54,454 nucleotides of DNA, taken from positions 1 to 54,454 of the forward strand of contig USMK01000009.1 in the NCBI GenBank assembly GCA_900555835.1. The letters are read 5' to 3'. Each line of letters starts with the position of its first letter. The stretch's first letter is position 1. Below, piece by piece: positions 7,365 through 15,772 of this stretch. The notes beneath the pieces are model-generated. The model had not been told where the DNA came from. It searched no databases and saw only the letters and a list, made by a program, of their open reading frames with translations. The translations under genes and the position numbers were made by a program. The stretch is from an uncultured Clostridium sp. Lineage in GTDB: Bacteria > Bacillota > Clostridia > TANB77 > CAG-508.

Positions 7365-10120
7365 CTATTTATTTCTACCACAACAATTTTTGTACTTCTT
7401 TCCGTGATCCGGCATGGGCAGGGTTGATTGCGACCTATTTTGGGTCCGTCGTTTACTATTGGGTCGTGCACTATGCTTGTTTGTCTTGGAGCCACTTTGT
7501 CTATTCCGGCTTCTTGTAGTCCTTCGCCTGTTATTGTTACTGTTTGCTCTCTTTTTGCATTTTCTTTTCTTTGAAGATGTAGCATTATTTTTACAACATC
7601 TAGCTTAATATCAGCTATCATTTGATCAAACATTTCAAATCCTTCTATTCTGTATTGAACAACAGGGTCTTTTTGACCATATGCACGTAGACCAATACCG
7701 TTTTTTAATTCTTCCATATTGTCAATGTGGTCCATCCATTTGTTGTCTACAACTTTAAGCATTACTATTCTTTCTAATTCTCTTAGCTCTGGTGAGCCAA
7801 TATCTTTTTCTTTTTCTTCATACATATTGTGTGCTTTTTCTGATAATTCAGATGTTAATTTTTCTATATCAACAACTTTATCATTTAAAGCTTCAACAGC
7901 ACCTATGTTTAGGTTAGTTCTTATATCTGCAAGTAAAGCTTCTTTATTTAGATGTTTCATATTTTCAAGTCCAGCTGTATGTGTATCTATTATCATTTCA
8001 ATTGCAGAATCAATCATACTTAATATACTGTGTTTTATATCTTCTCCATCTAGAACTTGTTTTCTTTGGTCATAAATAATTGTTCTTTGTGCATTCATAA
8101 CATCATCATATTGAAGTACATTTTTTCTTATTGAGAAGTTTCTACCTTCTACTTTTTTCTGTGCACTTTCTACCGCATTTGTTAATATTCTCATTTGAAG
8201 TGGTAAGTTCTCGTCTGCACCTAATTTGTTGTATACATTAGTTACCATATCTCCACCGAATATCTTCATTAAATCGTCATCTAGTGCAATATAGAATCTT
8301 GTTTCACCTGGATCACCTTGACGACCACTACGTCCACGTAACTGGTTATCAATTCTTCTTGATTCATGTCTTTCTGTACCTAGTATTTTTAAACCACCAG
8401 CTGCAACAACCTTTTCTTTTTCTTCTTTTATTATCTCATCATGTTTTTTTACTAATTCTTTGTATTTTGTTCTTGCATCTAATATTTCTTGGTTTTCTGT
8501 TTCATTAAAAGCAGTTGCCATATTTATTAAATCTTCTGACATTCCAGCTTTTCTCATTTCTTGTTTTGCTAAATATTCGCTATTACCACCAAGCATAATA
8601 TCAGTACCACGACCAGCCATGTTTGTTGCAATTGTAACTGCTCCTAATTTACCAGCTTGTGCAATAATTTGAGCTTCTTTTTCGTGTTGTTTAGCATTCA
8701 ATACTTGATGTGGTATTCCTTCTTTTTTCAAAATATTGCTTAATTTCTCAGACTTTTCAATAGAAACTGTACCAACTAGAACTGGTTGTCCCTTACTATG
8801 GCTTTCTTTGATATCTTCTACTACTGCTCTAAATTTAGCATTTTCATTTTTGTATATAATGTCATTTTGGTCTTTTCTTATTAGTGGTTTATTTGTTGGT
8901 ATTTCTACAACATCCAAATTGTAAATTTCATTAAATTCGTCTTCTTCTGTCATAGCTGTACCTGTCATACCAGACAATTTTTCATACATTCTAAAATAAT
9001 TTTGGAATGTAATTGTTGCAAGTGTTTTTGATTCATTAGCTATTTTAACATGCTCTTTTGCTTCAATAGCTTGATGTAAACCATTATTGTATCTTCTTCC
9101 ATACATAATTCTTCCTGTAAACTCGTCAACAATAAGAACTTCTCCATCTTTTACGATATAATCTATATCTTTTTTCATTATTCCATGTGCTCTTAAAGCT
9201 TGATTTACGTGGTGAACAATACTTGAATTTTCTAAGTCATTGAAGTTTTCTAGCTTAAATTCTTCCTCTGCCTTTTTAATACCTTTTTGTGTTAAAGAAG
9301 CTGATTTCGCTTTTAAATCTACAACATAATCATATTTTTCATTATCTTCTAATTGTTCTTGATTTTTTACATCTTCTTCAACTAATACTTTTGGTGTTAA
9401 TTTTTTTACAAAATCATTTGCCTTTTTATACAAATCAGAAGACTCATTTGATGTACCAGATATAATAAGTGGTGTACGAGCCTCGTCGATTAAAATACTA
9501 TCGATTTCGTCAACAATAGCATAATGAAGTGGTCTTTGTACCATATCTTTTTTGTATATAACCATATTATCTCTTAAATAATCAAATCCAAACTCATTAT
9601 TAGTACCATAAGTAATATCAGCAGCATATGCTTTTTTCTTCTCAGCAGGTTCCATTCCACTTATAGCAAGTCCAACAGATAAACCTAAGAAACGATATAA
9701 TTTACCCATCCACTCACTATCTCTTTTAGCCAAGTAATCATTAACCGTAACAACATGTACACCTTTACCTGTTAAAGCATTCAAATAAACAGGAAGTGTA
9801 GCAACCAATGTTTTACCTTCACCGGTCTTCATTTCAGCAATTCTACCTTGATGTAAAATAATACCACCAATCAATTGCACATCAAAATGTCTCATACCCA
9901 AAACTCTTTTAGAAGCCTCTCTAACAACAGCAAAAGCCTCTGGTAAAATACTATCCAAATCTTCGCCTTTTGCCAATCTATCCTTAAACTCAGCAGTCTT
10001 AGCAGTCAACTCTTTATCAGTCAACTTTTCCATATCAGGTTCCAATTTATTTATTTTCTCAACAATTGGTCTAGTTCTCTTAACTTCTCTTTCACTGTAA
10101 CTCTTAAAAATTTTGCCCAC
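7365..10120 (-). CDS. secA: Preprotein translocase ATPase SecA, needing two +1 shifts at CGG codons
   Basis: SecA is the ATPase motor that pushes preproteins through SecYEG. The start is GTG 10120 with AGGAGG 8 nt upstream. Walker A (TGEGKT, about residue 100), the DEAD-like box VDEIDSIL and helicase motif GRSGRQGD are intact. The zero frame reaches GRNQPCPC at codon 903 and then meets CGG; unshifted, it gives an unrelated tail ending at 7340. Skipping the C at 7411 and again the C at 7404 yields CPCGSGKKYKNCCGRNK and a TAG at 7367-7365, the exact CxCx8CC zinc tail, 917 residues in total. This double shift is the strongest case for CGG acting as a +1 frameshift codon. The promoter is at 10158-10186. 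Confidence 0.95.
7402..7411 (-). other. Paired CGG +1 frameshift sites in secA
   Basis: The minus strand reads TGC CGG ATC ACG G. CGG at 7411-7409 is in frame with the upstream SecA codons. After a +1 shift (GGA TCA) the next codon is again CGG, at 7404-7402. A second +1 shift gives GGA AAG AAG TAC and the rest of the zinc tail. Both recovered residues are the conserved glycines of CxCGSGKK. Confidence 0.8.
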
Positions 10121-10157
10121 TTTAAATTCCTCCTAAATTTTATATCAAATTATCCAT

Positions 10158-10186
10158 ACTATATCACTAAATTCAATTAAATTCAA
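10158..10186 (-). promoter_or_regulatory. SigA-type promoter of secA
   Basis: On the minus strand TTGAAT (10186-10181), a 17-nt spacer and TATAGT (10163-10158), 38 nt before the GTG start. Confidence 0.65.
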
Positions 10187-10247
10187 TAGTTTTTAAACGA
10201 TTTACTCCATTTAGTTTCATTTTTTCATTTTTTCAAATTACAGAGTA

Positions 10248-10435
10248 GTAAAAAAGAGTTGGACTATAAAATTTATGCAATGACGAATGTGCCGCGGAGT
10301 AACCGTACGAAATCTTAATTAAAGATTATGAGGGAGCGAAGGCTTCGGAGAGGCTCGTAAGATTTAATTTAGATTTCGTAGGTTACGCAGCAAGCCGAGG
10401 AATGAAATGAATTTTATAGTCCAACTCTTTTTTAC
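10248..10435. repeat. 188-bp inverted-repeat element (MITE-like or structured RNA)
   Basis: Perfect 26-bp terminal inverted repeats (10248-10273 and 10410-10435, beginning GTAAAAAAGAGTTGGACT) bound a GC-richer centre. The inner parts also pair imperfectly (around 10302-10317 with 10370-10386, sharing GTAACC and TACGAAATCT), and a central GAGC/GCTC hairpin lies near 10335-10360. No open frame of note is present. It sits between the secA promoter and the rplQ terminator. I see no second copy in this window. No clear target-site duplication was found. Confidence 0.75.
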
Positions 10436-10470
10436 GGTCCAACTTAAATCACACAAAAAAGCAAAAAAAT

Positions 10471-10493
10471 AAAAAGTGCAAATCGCACTTTTT
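10471..10493 (-). terminator. Rho-independent terminator of the ribosomal protein supercluster
   Basis: A perfect 9-bp stem AAAAAGTGC/GCACTTTTT with a 5-nt loop is followed on the minus strand by a T-rich tract. It lies 14 nt after rplQ. Confidence 0.88.
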
Positions 10494-10506
10494 ATTTTTG
10501 TCCACC

Positions 10507-11031
10507 CTATACTAATTGAAGAATAGCAACCTCAGCTGCATCTCCCTTTCTAGGACCAGCTTTTAAAATTCTAGTATATCCGCCTACTCTATCTGAATAC
10601 TTTTCAGCTATTTCACCAAATAATTTTGCAGGTAAATCAATATTCTTACCATCACTATCAGTTACTTTATTTAACTTTCTCATGATTTTTCTTCTAGCAT
10701 TTAATCTAGAAGGTCTATCTTTTTGTCTAGACTCAGTTGTTTCTTCTTTAACAACTTTTAAATATTCTTTACCATTTTTGCTTTTTACTAATTCTGTTAC
10801 TTTTCTTCCATCAGCATCTAATTTAGCTTTTACAACTTTTACATCAACCATATCATAATTATCTTTTTCTTTTATAGCTAATGCTATTATACTATCAGCT
10901 ATTGCCTTTACTTCTTTGGCTCTGGCCTCAGTTGTTTCAATTTTACCATATAGTATTAAATCTGTTGTTAAACCTTTTAACATTGCTAATCTTTGATCAG
11001 TAGTTCTACCAAGTTTTCTATTTCTAGCCAA
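10507..11031 (-). CDS. rplQ: 50S ribosomal protein L17 with a central insertion
   Basis: L17 is a large-subunit protein near the exit tunnel. TTG 11031 is chosen as start because it gives the canonical MARNRKLGRT N-terminus and AAGGTGA lies about 5 nt upstream; a GTG at 11040 falls within that ribosome-binding site. The product has 174 residues against the usual 112-130. The extra stretch of about 50 residues lies between IETTEARAKEVKAIADSII and SRLNARRKIMRKL and is rich in Lys, Glu and Val. The conserved GGYTRILKAGPRKGDAAEVAILQLV-type C-terminus is intact. It is the last gene of the supercluster. Confidence 0.95.
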   Translation of the reverse strand: MARNRKLGRTTDQRLAMLKGLTTDLILYGKIETTEARAKEVKAIADSIIALAIKEKDNYDMVDVKVVKAKLDADGRKVTELVKSKNGKEYLKVVKEETTESRQKDRPSRLNARRKIMRKLNKVTDSDGKNIDLPAKLFGEIAEKYSDRVGGYTRILKAGPRKGDAAEVAILQLV

Positions 11032-11061
11032 TTTGTTCACCTTCCCTTTTTGTTATTTTTA

Positions 11062-12012
11062 TTATTCTTCGTCCTCAGCGAATTCTAGGTCTAATGAATG
11101 TAATTTATTTATTACTTCATCTAATGATTTCTTTCCTAGATTTCTAACTTTCATCATATCTGCTTCTGATTTATTTGCTAAATCTTGTACTGTTGTTATT
11201 CCAGCTCTTTTTAAACAGTTATATGATCTTACAGACAATTCCAATTCTTCTATTGGCATCTCTAAAATTTTCTCTTTTTTAGATTCTTCTTTTTCAACCA
11301 TTACTTGTGTATGCTTTGCAGTTTCTGATAAATCTATAAATAATTCCAAGTGACCTGTCATTACTTTTGCAGCTAAGCTTAAAGCTTCATATGGTTTCAA
11401 ACTTCCGTCTGTCCATACATCTATTGTTAATTTATCAAAATCAACTCTTTGCCCAACTCTAGTGTTTTCAACTGAATAATTTACTTTTTTTACCGGAGTA
11501 AAAATTGAATCTATTGGAAGAACATTTAATGCTTGATTTTCCTTTTTGTTCTTGTCTGCTGTGTTGTATCCTCTACCTCTTCCAGCAGTCATTTCCATTT
11601 TAAAATGTCCACCCTCTGCTACGGTTGCTATATGTAAGTCTCCATTTAAAACTTCAACTGTACCATCTGTTATTATATCTTTTGCAGTTACTTCTCCTGG
11701 TCCTTTAAAGTCTATTCTTAATACTTTATCTTCATTGTCGTTTGATTTTAGTCTTACACTTTTTAAATTAACTATAAGTTCTGGAACGTCTTCTACAACA
11801 TCTGGTATTGTTGCAAATTCATGAACTACCCCATCAATTTTAATACTTGTTATTGCAGTACCTGGTAAAGATGATAATAGTATTCTTCTTAATGAATTTC
11901 CTATTGTCATACCATATCCTCTTTCTAATGGTTGACATTCAAAACGTGCATAGTTATGTTCATTATCAACTTCTAAGCATTCAATATTTGGTTTCTCAAA
12001 TTCAATCATCAT
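11062..12012 (-). CDS. rpoA: RNA polymerase alpha subunit
   Basis: The alpha subunit dimerises to nucleate RNA polymerase assembly and contacts UP elements and activators. The 316-residue protein has the N-terminal domain with GNSLRRILLSSLPG (about residues 38-51) and, after a linker, the C-terminal domain with ELSVRSYNCLKRAGI and the helix-hairpin-helix KVRNLGKKSLDEV. Two adjacent ATGs are possible; the second (12009) has better spacing (7 nt) from GGAG. Its place between rpsD and rplQ is standard for Firmicutes. Confidence 0.98.
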   Translation of the reverse strand: MMIEFEKPNIECLEVDNEHNYARFECQPLERGYGMTIGNSLRRILLSSLPGTAITSIKIDGVVHEFATIPDVVEDVPELIVNLKSVRLKSNDNEDKVLRIDFKGPGEVTAKDIITDGTVEVLNGDLHIATVAEGGHFKMEMTAGRGRGYNTADKNKKENQALNVLPIDSIFTPVKKVNYSVENTRVGQRVDFDKLTIDVWTDGSLKPYEALSLAAKVMTGHLELFIDLSETAKHTQVMVEKEESKKEKILEMPIEELELSVRSYNCLKRAGITTVQDLANKSEADMMKVRNLGKKSLDEVINKLHSLDLEFAEDEE

Positions 12013-12080
12013 TTATCTCCTATCTTGTAATTAAAATATATTTTCGTATATTTATTATTACAATTTTTAATTTATAGATT

Positions 12081-12707
12081 CTATTTAGAGTATAATTCAA
12101 CGATTAAGTGTTCTGCAACTGGAATATCTATATCTTCTCTTGCAGCTAATCTTACTACTTTTCCACTTAATGTTTTGTTATCTTTTTCTAACCATTCTGG
12201 AACTGGTCTTGTTGCATTTTCTTCTGCATTAGCTTTTATTGTTTTGTTGTCTTTTCTAATTTCTCTTACTGATATTACATCTCCTGGTTTTACTAGATAT
12301 GATGGAATATCAACTTTTTTACCATTAACATCAAATTGTCCGTGGTTTACTAATTGTCTAGCTTGTGCTCTTGAACTTCCATATCCTAATCTATATACTA
12401 CATTATCTAATCTGCTTTCTAGAATTTGTAGTAAGCATTCACCTGTAATTCCTTTTTTATTTTCTGCCATTTCAAAATATTTTCTGAATTGTTTTTCTCC
12501 AACTCCATAATATGACTTTGTTTTTTGTTTTTCTCTTAATTGTGTTCCGTATTCAGAAAGTTTCTTCTTTTTTTGTCCGTGTTGTCCTGGTCCATAGTTT
12601 CTTCTTGTTATACTACATTTGTCTGAATAACATCTTGAACCTTTTAAGAACAATTTTTGACCTTCTCTACGGCAAATACGGCATTGTTCATCTTTATATC
12701 TTGCCAT
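12081..12707 (-). CDS. rpsD: 30S ribosomal protein S4
   Basis: S4 initiates assembly of the 30S body and often represses ribosomal protein synthesis. The 208-residue protein carries a zinc-ribbon form of the N-terminus (CRIC followed by CYSDKC), the YGPGQHGQ motif and the C-terminal S4 RNA-binding domain (SRLDNVVYRLGYGSSRAQAR). In many Bacilli rpsD is a separate autoregulated gene; here it lies inside the alpha cluster, as in Clostridia. Confidence 0.98.
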   Translation of the reverse strand: MARYKDEQCRICRREGQKLFLKGSRCYSDKCSITRRNYGPGQHGQKKKKLSEYGTQLREKQKTKSYYGVGEKQFRKYFEMAENKKGITGECLLQILESRLDNVVYRLGYGSSRAQARQLVNHGQFDVNGKKVDIPSYLVKPGDVISVREIRKDNKTIKANAEENATRPVPEWLEKDNKTLSGKVVRLAAREDIDIPVAEHLIVELYSK

Positions 12708-12759
12708 TTATTATTTACACCTCCATAATTTTTCAGATATTCTTTAATATCTATTACAC

Positions 12760-13161
12760 CTATACTCTTCTTCTTTTTGGTGGTCTGCAACCATTGTGTG
12801 GTATTGGTGTTACGTCTTTTATCATACTTATTTCTAATCCAGCTGTTTGAAGTGATCTTATAGCTGCTTCACGTCCTGAACCAGGACCTTTAACATATAC
12901 TTCAACTGTTTTTAGTCCGTGCTCCATTGCTGCTTTGGCAGCTGTTTCAGCCGCTTGTCCTGCTGCGAATGGTGTACTTTTTCTAGAACCTTTGAAGCCT
13001 AATCCACCAGCACTAGCCCAAGAAATTACATTTCCTTGAACATCTGAAATAGTTACTATTGTATTATTAAAACTAGAATGAATATGAGCAGCACCTTTAT
13101 CGATGTTTTTTCTATCTCTTCTTCTAGTAGTTGTTTTCTTTACTGAACCTTTTACAGCCAT
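12760..13161 (-). CDS. rpsK: 30S ribosomal protein S11
   Basis: S11 forms part of the 30S platform near the mRNA exit. The 133-residue sequence has the hallmark NNTIVTISDVQGNVISWASAG region, GPGSGREAAIR, and the C-terminal VTPIPHNGCRPPKRRRV. Length and neighbours (rpsM upstream, rpsD downstream) are typical. Confidence 0.98.
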   Translation of the reverse strand: MAVKGSVKKTTTRRRDRKNIDKGAAHIHSSFNNTIVTISDVQGNVISWASAGGLGFKGSRKSTPFAAGQAAETAAKAAMEHGLKTVEVYVKGPGSGREAAIRSLQTAGLEISMIKDVTPIPHNGCRPPKRRRV

Positions 13162-13177
13162 TTGGTTTCCTCCTTAA

Positions 13178-13543
13178 TTATTTTTTACTTTTACTTACTA
13201 ATTTTCTAGGACCTTTTCTTGTTCTAGCATTTGTTTTTGTTCTTTGACCTCTAACTGGTAAACCTTTTCTATGTCTTAGACCTCTATAACATCCTATTTC
13301 TGTTAGTCTTTTTATGTTTAAAGCTACTTCTCTTCTTAAATCGCCTTCTGTTTTATAACCTTCCATAGCTTTTCTTATGCTATTTACTTGGTCATCTGTT
13401 AAGTCTTTTACTCTTAAATCTGGATTGATTCCAGCTTCTTTAAGTATTTTTTGAGAACTTGTTAGTCCTATTCCATAGATGTATGTTAGCCCTATTTCTA
13501 TTCTTTTTTCTCTAGGTAAATCTACTCCTGCTATACGAGCCAT
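13178..13543 (-). CDS. rpsM: 30S ribosomal protein S13
   Basis: S13 lies in the 30S head and contacts the P-site tRNA and the 50S subunit. ATG 13543 (MARIAGVDLPREKR) gives 121 residues, exactly the family length. An upstream GTG at 13555 is part of the GGAGGTG ribosome-binding site and is rejected. Motifs include YIYGIGLTSSQ and the basic tail RGQRTKTNARTRKGPRK. The 204-nt gap between it and rpmJ is unusually long for this cluster and holds two strong hairpins. Confidence 0.97.
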   Translation of the reverse strand: MARIAGVDLPREKRIEIGLTYIYGIGLTSSQKILKEAGINPDLRVKDLTDDQVNSIRKAMEGYKTEGDLRREVALNIKRLTEIGCYRGLRHRKGLPVRGQRTKTNARTRKGPRKLVSKSKK

Positions 13544-13603
13544 ATTTTTTAGCACCTCCGCATAAATATTTTTTTGTCTTTTTTCTCTTTTATTTGAAAT
13601 GTA

Positions 13604-13736
13604 TTTTTCTATAAATTAGAGTTTTAGTCAAACTCCAATTTATAGAAAAATAGTTTATAAAAAAGAATCAGACTATATATAAACATAAATTAGAAATGTA
13701 AACTAAATTAGTTTATCAGCCGCAACTAATTTATGT
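13604..13736 (-). promoter_or_regulatory. Two tandem hairpins in the rpmJ-rpsM gap, candidate r-protein regulatory leader
   Basis: One hairpin has 21-nt arms at 13604-13624 and 13630-13650 with a single mismatch and a 5-nt loop. The other has 11-nt arms ACATAAATTAG/CTAATTTATG T at 13683-13693 and 13726-13736, enclosing a near-palindromic TAAACT...AGTTTA segment (13699-13715). Neither is followed by a U-tract on the minus strand, so they do not look like simple terminators. The position, just upstream of rpsM, matches where S4 regulates the alpha operon in enterobacteria; a similar role here is inference. Confidence 0.6.
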
Positions 13737-13747
13737 TAATACCATAA

Positions 13748-13861
13748 TTAACCTTGTCTTTGTTTGTGTTTTGGATTTTCACAAATAACTCTAATGACAC
13801 CTTTTCTTTTGATTACTTTGCATTTTTCACACATTTTTTTTACTGATGGTCTTACCTTCAT
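13748..13861 (-). CDS. rpmJ: 50S ribosomal protein L36
   Basis: L36 is a 37-residue zinc-ribbon protein of the large subunit. The sequence MKVRPSVKKMCEKCKVIKRK begins it and the C-terminus is ICENPKHKQRQG. Zinc ligands are Cys11, Cys14, Cys27 and His32, so this is the zinc-binding (C+) form. An AGGAGGTG ribosome-binding site lies upstream. It sits between infA and rpsM as in most Firmicutes. Confidence 0.97.
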   Translation of the reverse strand: MKVRPSVKKMCEKCKVIKRKGVIRVICENPKHKQRQG

Positions 13862-13940
13862 TTCTTACACCTCCTAAAAATGATAGAAGTTAGTTTAAGA
13901 GATAGGTGGGTTAATACAATCTCCATCTAACAATTATATA

Positions 13941-14159
13941 TTATTTATCCCTCCAAGTAATACGTCCTCTTGAAAGATCATATGGTGATAATTCAAGTTT
14001 AACTTTGTCACCTGGAAGAATTTTTATATAATTCATTCTTAACTTACCAGATATATGAGCTAATACTTCATGCCCATTTTCTAGTTTTACTTTAAAGTTT
14101 GTATTTGGTAATGCTTCTACAACAGTACCTTCAATTTCTATAACATCCTCTTTTGCCAA
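13941..14159 (-). CDS. infA: Translation initiation factor IF-1
   Basis: IF-1 is an OB-fold protein that occupies the ribosomal A site during initiation. The 72-residue sequence (MAKEDVIEIEGTVVEALPNT; C-terminal SRGRITWRDK) is full length. The start codon is TTG at 14159 with GGAGGGG 7 nt upstream. Confidence 0.97.
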   Translation of the reverse strand: MAKEDVIEIEGTVVEALPNTNFKVKLENGHEVLAHISGKLRMNYIKILPGDKVKLELSPYDLSRGRITWRDK

Positions 14160-14227
14160 GACTTTACCCCTCCTTGAAAAAGATTTATCTACTTTTTCGC
14201 ATATAGCTTATATAGTATATAATATTT

Positions 14228-14998
14228 TTACAATATTGTCAATATTTCTGGTTCTTTTTCTGTAATTAAAATTGTATTTTCGTAATGTGCTGATAAACTT
14301 CCGTCTTCTGTAATTATTGTCCAGCCATCTTCTAACTCTAAAATTCCTGGTTTTCCTTCTATTACCATAGGTTCTACGGCAATTGTCATTCCAGGTTCTA
14401 ATCTTACACCTTTTCCTGCTTTTCCGTAATTTGGAACACCTGGATCTTCGTGCATTTCTCTTCCTATTCCATGTCCTTGGAATTCTCTTACAACTGAATA
14501 TCCATTTTGTTTTACATATTCTCCAATTGCGTGAGAAACATCTCCAATTCTATTACCTGGAACAGCATATTTTATTCCTTCAAAAAATGCTTGTTTTGTT
14601 ACATCTAATAGTCTTTGTTTTTCTTTGCTTGGAGTACCTACAATATAAGTTCTAGCTGCATCTCCATGAAATCCGTTTTTCAATACAACTAAATCTATAC
14701 TAACCATATCTCCATCTTTTAAATGTACTTTTTTTGATGGAATTCCATGTATTACTTCGTCATTTATTGATATACATAGAGTTGCTGGGAAATTAGGTAT
14801 TCCCTTTACTCCACTAGGATAATTTTTTTGTGCTGCAATTGCACCATTTTCTTTTATGAATTTTTCTGCTACTTTATCTAATTCCCAAGTAGTTATTCCT
14901 GGTTTTATATATTTTTCAATTTCTTTATGTGTTAAGTATGTTAATTTACATGCTTCCTTCATAATTTCAATTTCTTTTTTTGATTTTATATATACCAT
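14228..14998 (-). CDS. map: Type I methionine aminopeptidase
   Basis: This metalloenzyme removes the initiator methionine from nascent proteins. The 256-residue sequence has the expected metal ligands in context: DLVVLKNGFHGDAART (Asp pair), GHGIGREMHEDP (His), EPMVIEG (Glu) and the C-terminal YENTILI (Glu). It follows adk by 8 nt and precedes infA, as is standard. Confidence 0.97.
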   Translation of the reverse strand: MVYIKSKKEIEIMKEACKLTYLTHKEIEKYIKPGITTWELDKVAEKFIKENGAIAAQKNYPSGVKGIPNFPATLCISINDEVIHGIPSKKVHLKDGDMVSIDLVVLKNGFHGDAARTYIVGTPSKEKQRLLDVTKQAFFEGIKYAVPGNRIGDVSHAIGEYVKQNGYSVVREFQGHGIGREMHEDPGVPNYGKAGKGVRLEPGMTIAVEPMVIEGKPGILELEDGWTIITEDGSLSAHYENTILITEKEPEILTIL

Positions 14999-15006
14999 TT
15001 TTTCTC

Positions 15007-15660
15007 CTATTCCTGAGTATAATCCAAAGCTATACTTACTAATTCTTCAATACTTGTATGCTCATCTGCTTCTATATTTTTTAATTTTCCTTGTTTTTCA
15101 TAATAATTTATTAGTGGTTTTGTGTTAACCTCATAGGTATGTAATCTATCTTTTATAGTTTCCTCATTGTCGTCTATTCTTTGAATTAACTGACTTCCAC
15201 AGTTATTGCAAACATTTTCTTGAAATGGCCTTTTTCCATATTTTAAATTATATATTTCATTACATTCTGGACAAATTCTTCTATTAACAATTCTATCAAT
15301 TATGAGTTTGCTTGAAACATCAATATTGATTGTGCAATTTACTTTTAATCCTTTTTCTTCTAAAACTTTATCTAAATGTTTAGCTTGCCCTTCTGTTCTT
15401 GGGTATCCGTCTAAAATTATATCTTTGTTTAAATCTTCTGGTAAAATATCTTCCATAAATATTTTTATTGCCAATTCGTCAGGTACAAGTTTTCCTTGTT
15501 TTATACACTCATTTATTTCTTTTGCAAGTGGTGTATCTTGTTTTATTATCTCTCTAAAAATATCACCTGTTGCAATATAAGTAGCCCCTAATTCTTCTGC
15601 TACCTTTTTGCCGACAGTTCCTTTTCCGGCACCTGGTGCTCCTAACATTATTAAAACCAT
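15007..15660 (-). CDS. adk: Adenylate kinase
   Basis: Adenylate kinase interconverts ATP plus AMP with two ADP. The 217-residue long form has the P-loop GAPGAGKGT at residues 7-15, the DGYPRT motif, and a LID domain with a four-cysteine zinc site (CPEC...CNNC, about residues 130-153), typical of Gram-positive enzymes. It lies between secY and map. Confidence 0.98.
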   Translation of the reverse strand: MVLIMLGAPGAGKGTVGKKVAEELGATYIATGDIFREIIKQDTPLAKEINECIKQGKLVPDELAIKIFMEDILPEDLNKDIILDGYPRTEGQAKHLDKVLEEKGLKVNCTINIDVSSKLIIDRIVNRRICPECNEIYNLKYGKRPFQENVCNNCGSQLIQRIDDNEETIKDRLHTYEVNTKPLINYYEKQGKLKNIEADEHTSIEELVSIALDYTQE

Positions 15661-15697
15661 TTAAGTTCACTCCTTCTACCAATGATAGTTCTATAAC

Positions 15698-15765
15698 TTT
15701 TTTAAAATGAATAATATAAACTATTCATTTTAAAAAAATTATACAGGGCAAAGGAATTTTGCCCT
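15698..15765 (-). promoter_or_regulatory. Two hairpins in the secY-adk gap
   Basis: In minus-strand order, AGGGCAAAA/TTTGCCCT forms a hairpin (15745-15765) followed after 8 nt by TTTTTTT, and that T-run begins a second stem with perfect 16-bp arms (15722-15737 and 15698-15713). The first resembles a weak terminator or attenuator, separating secY and upstream genes from adk-map-infA. No convincing promoter accompanies it: TATAAT is present but lacks a -35. Confidence 0.55.
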
Positions 15766-15772
15766 ATATTAT

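Noticed and set aside
15738..15743. TATAAT in the secY-adk gap as an internal promoter
   Set aside because: No -35-like hexamer lies 16-18 nt upstream and the motif is embedded between two hairpins.
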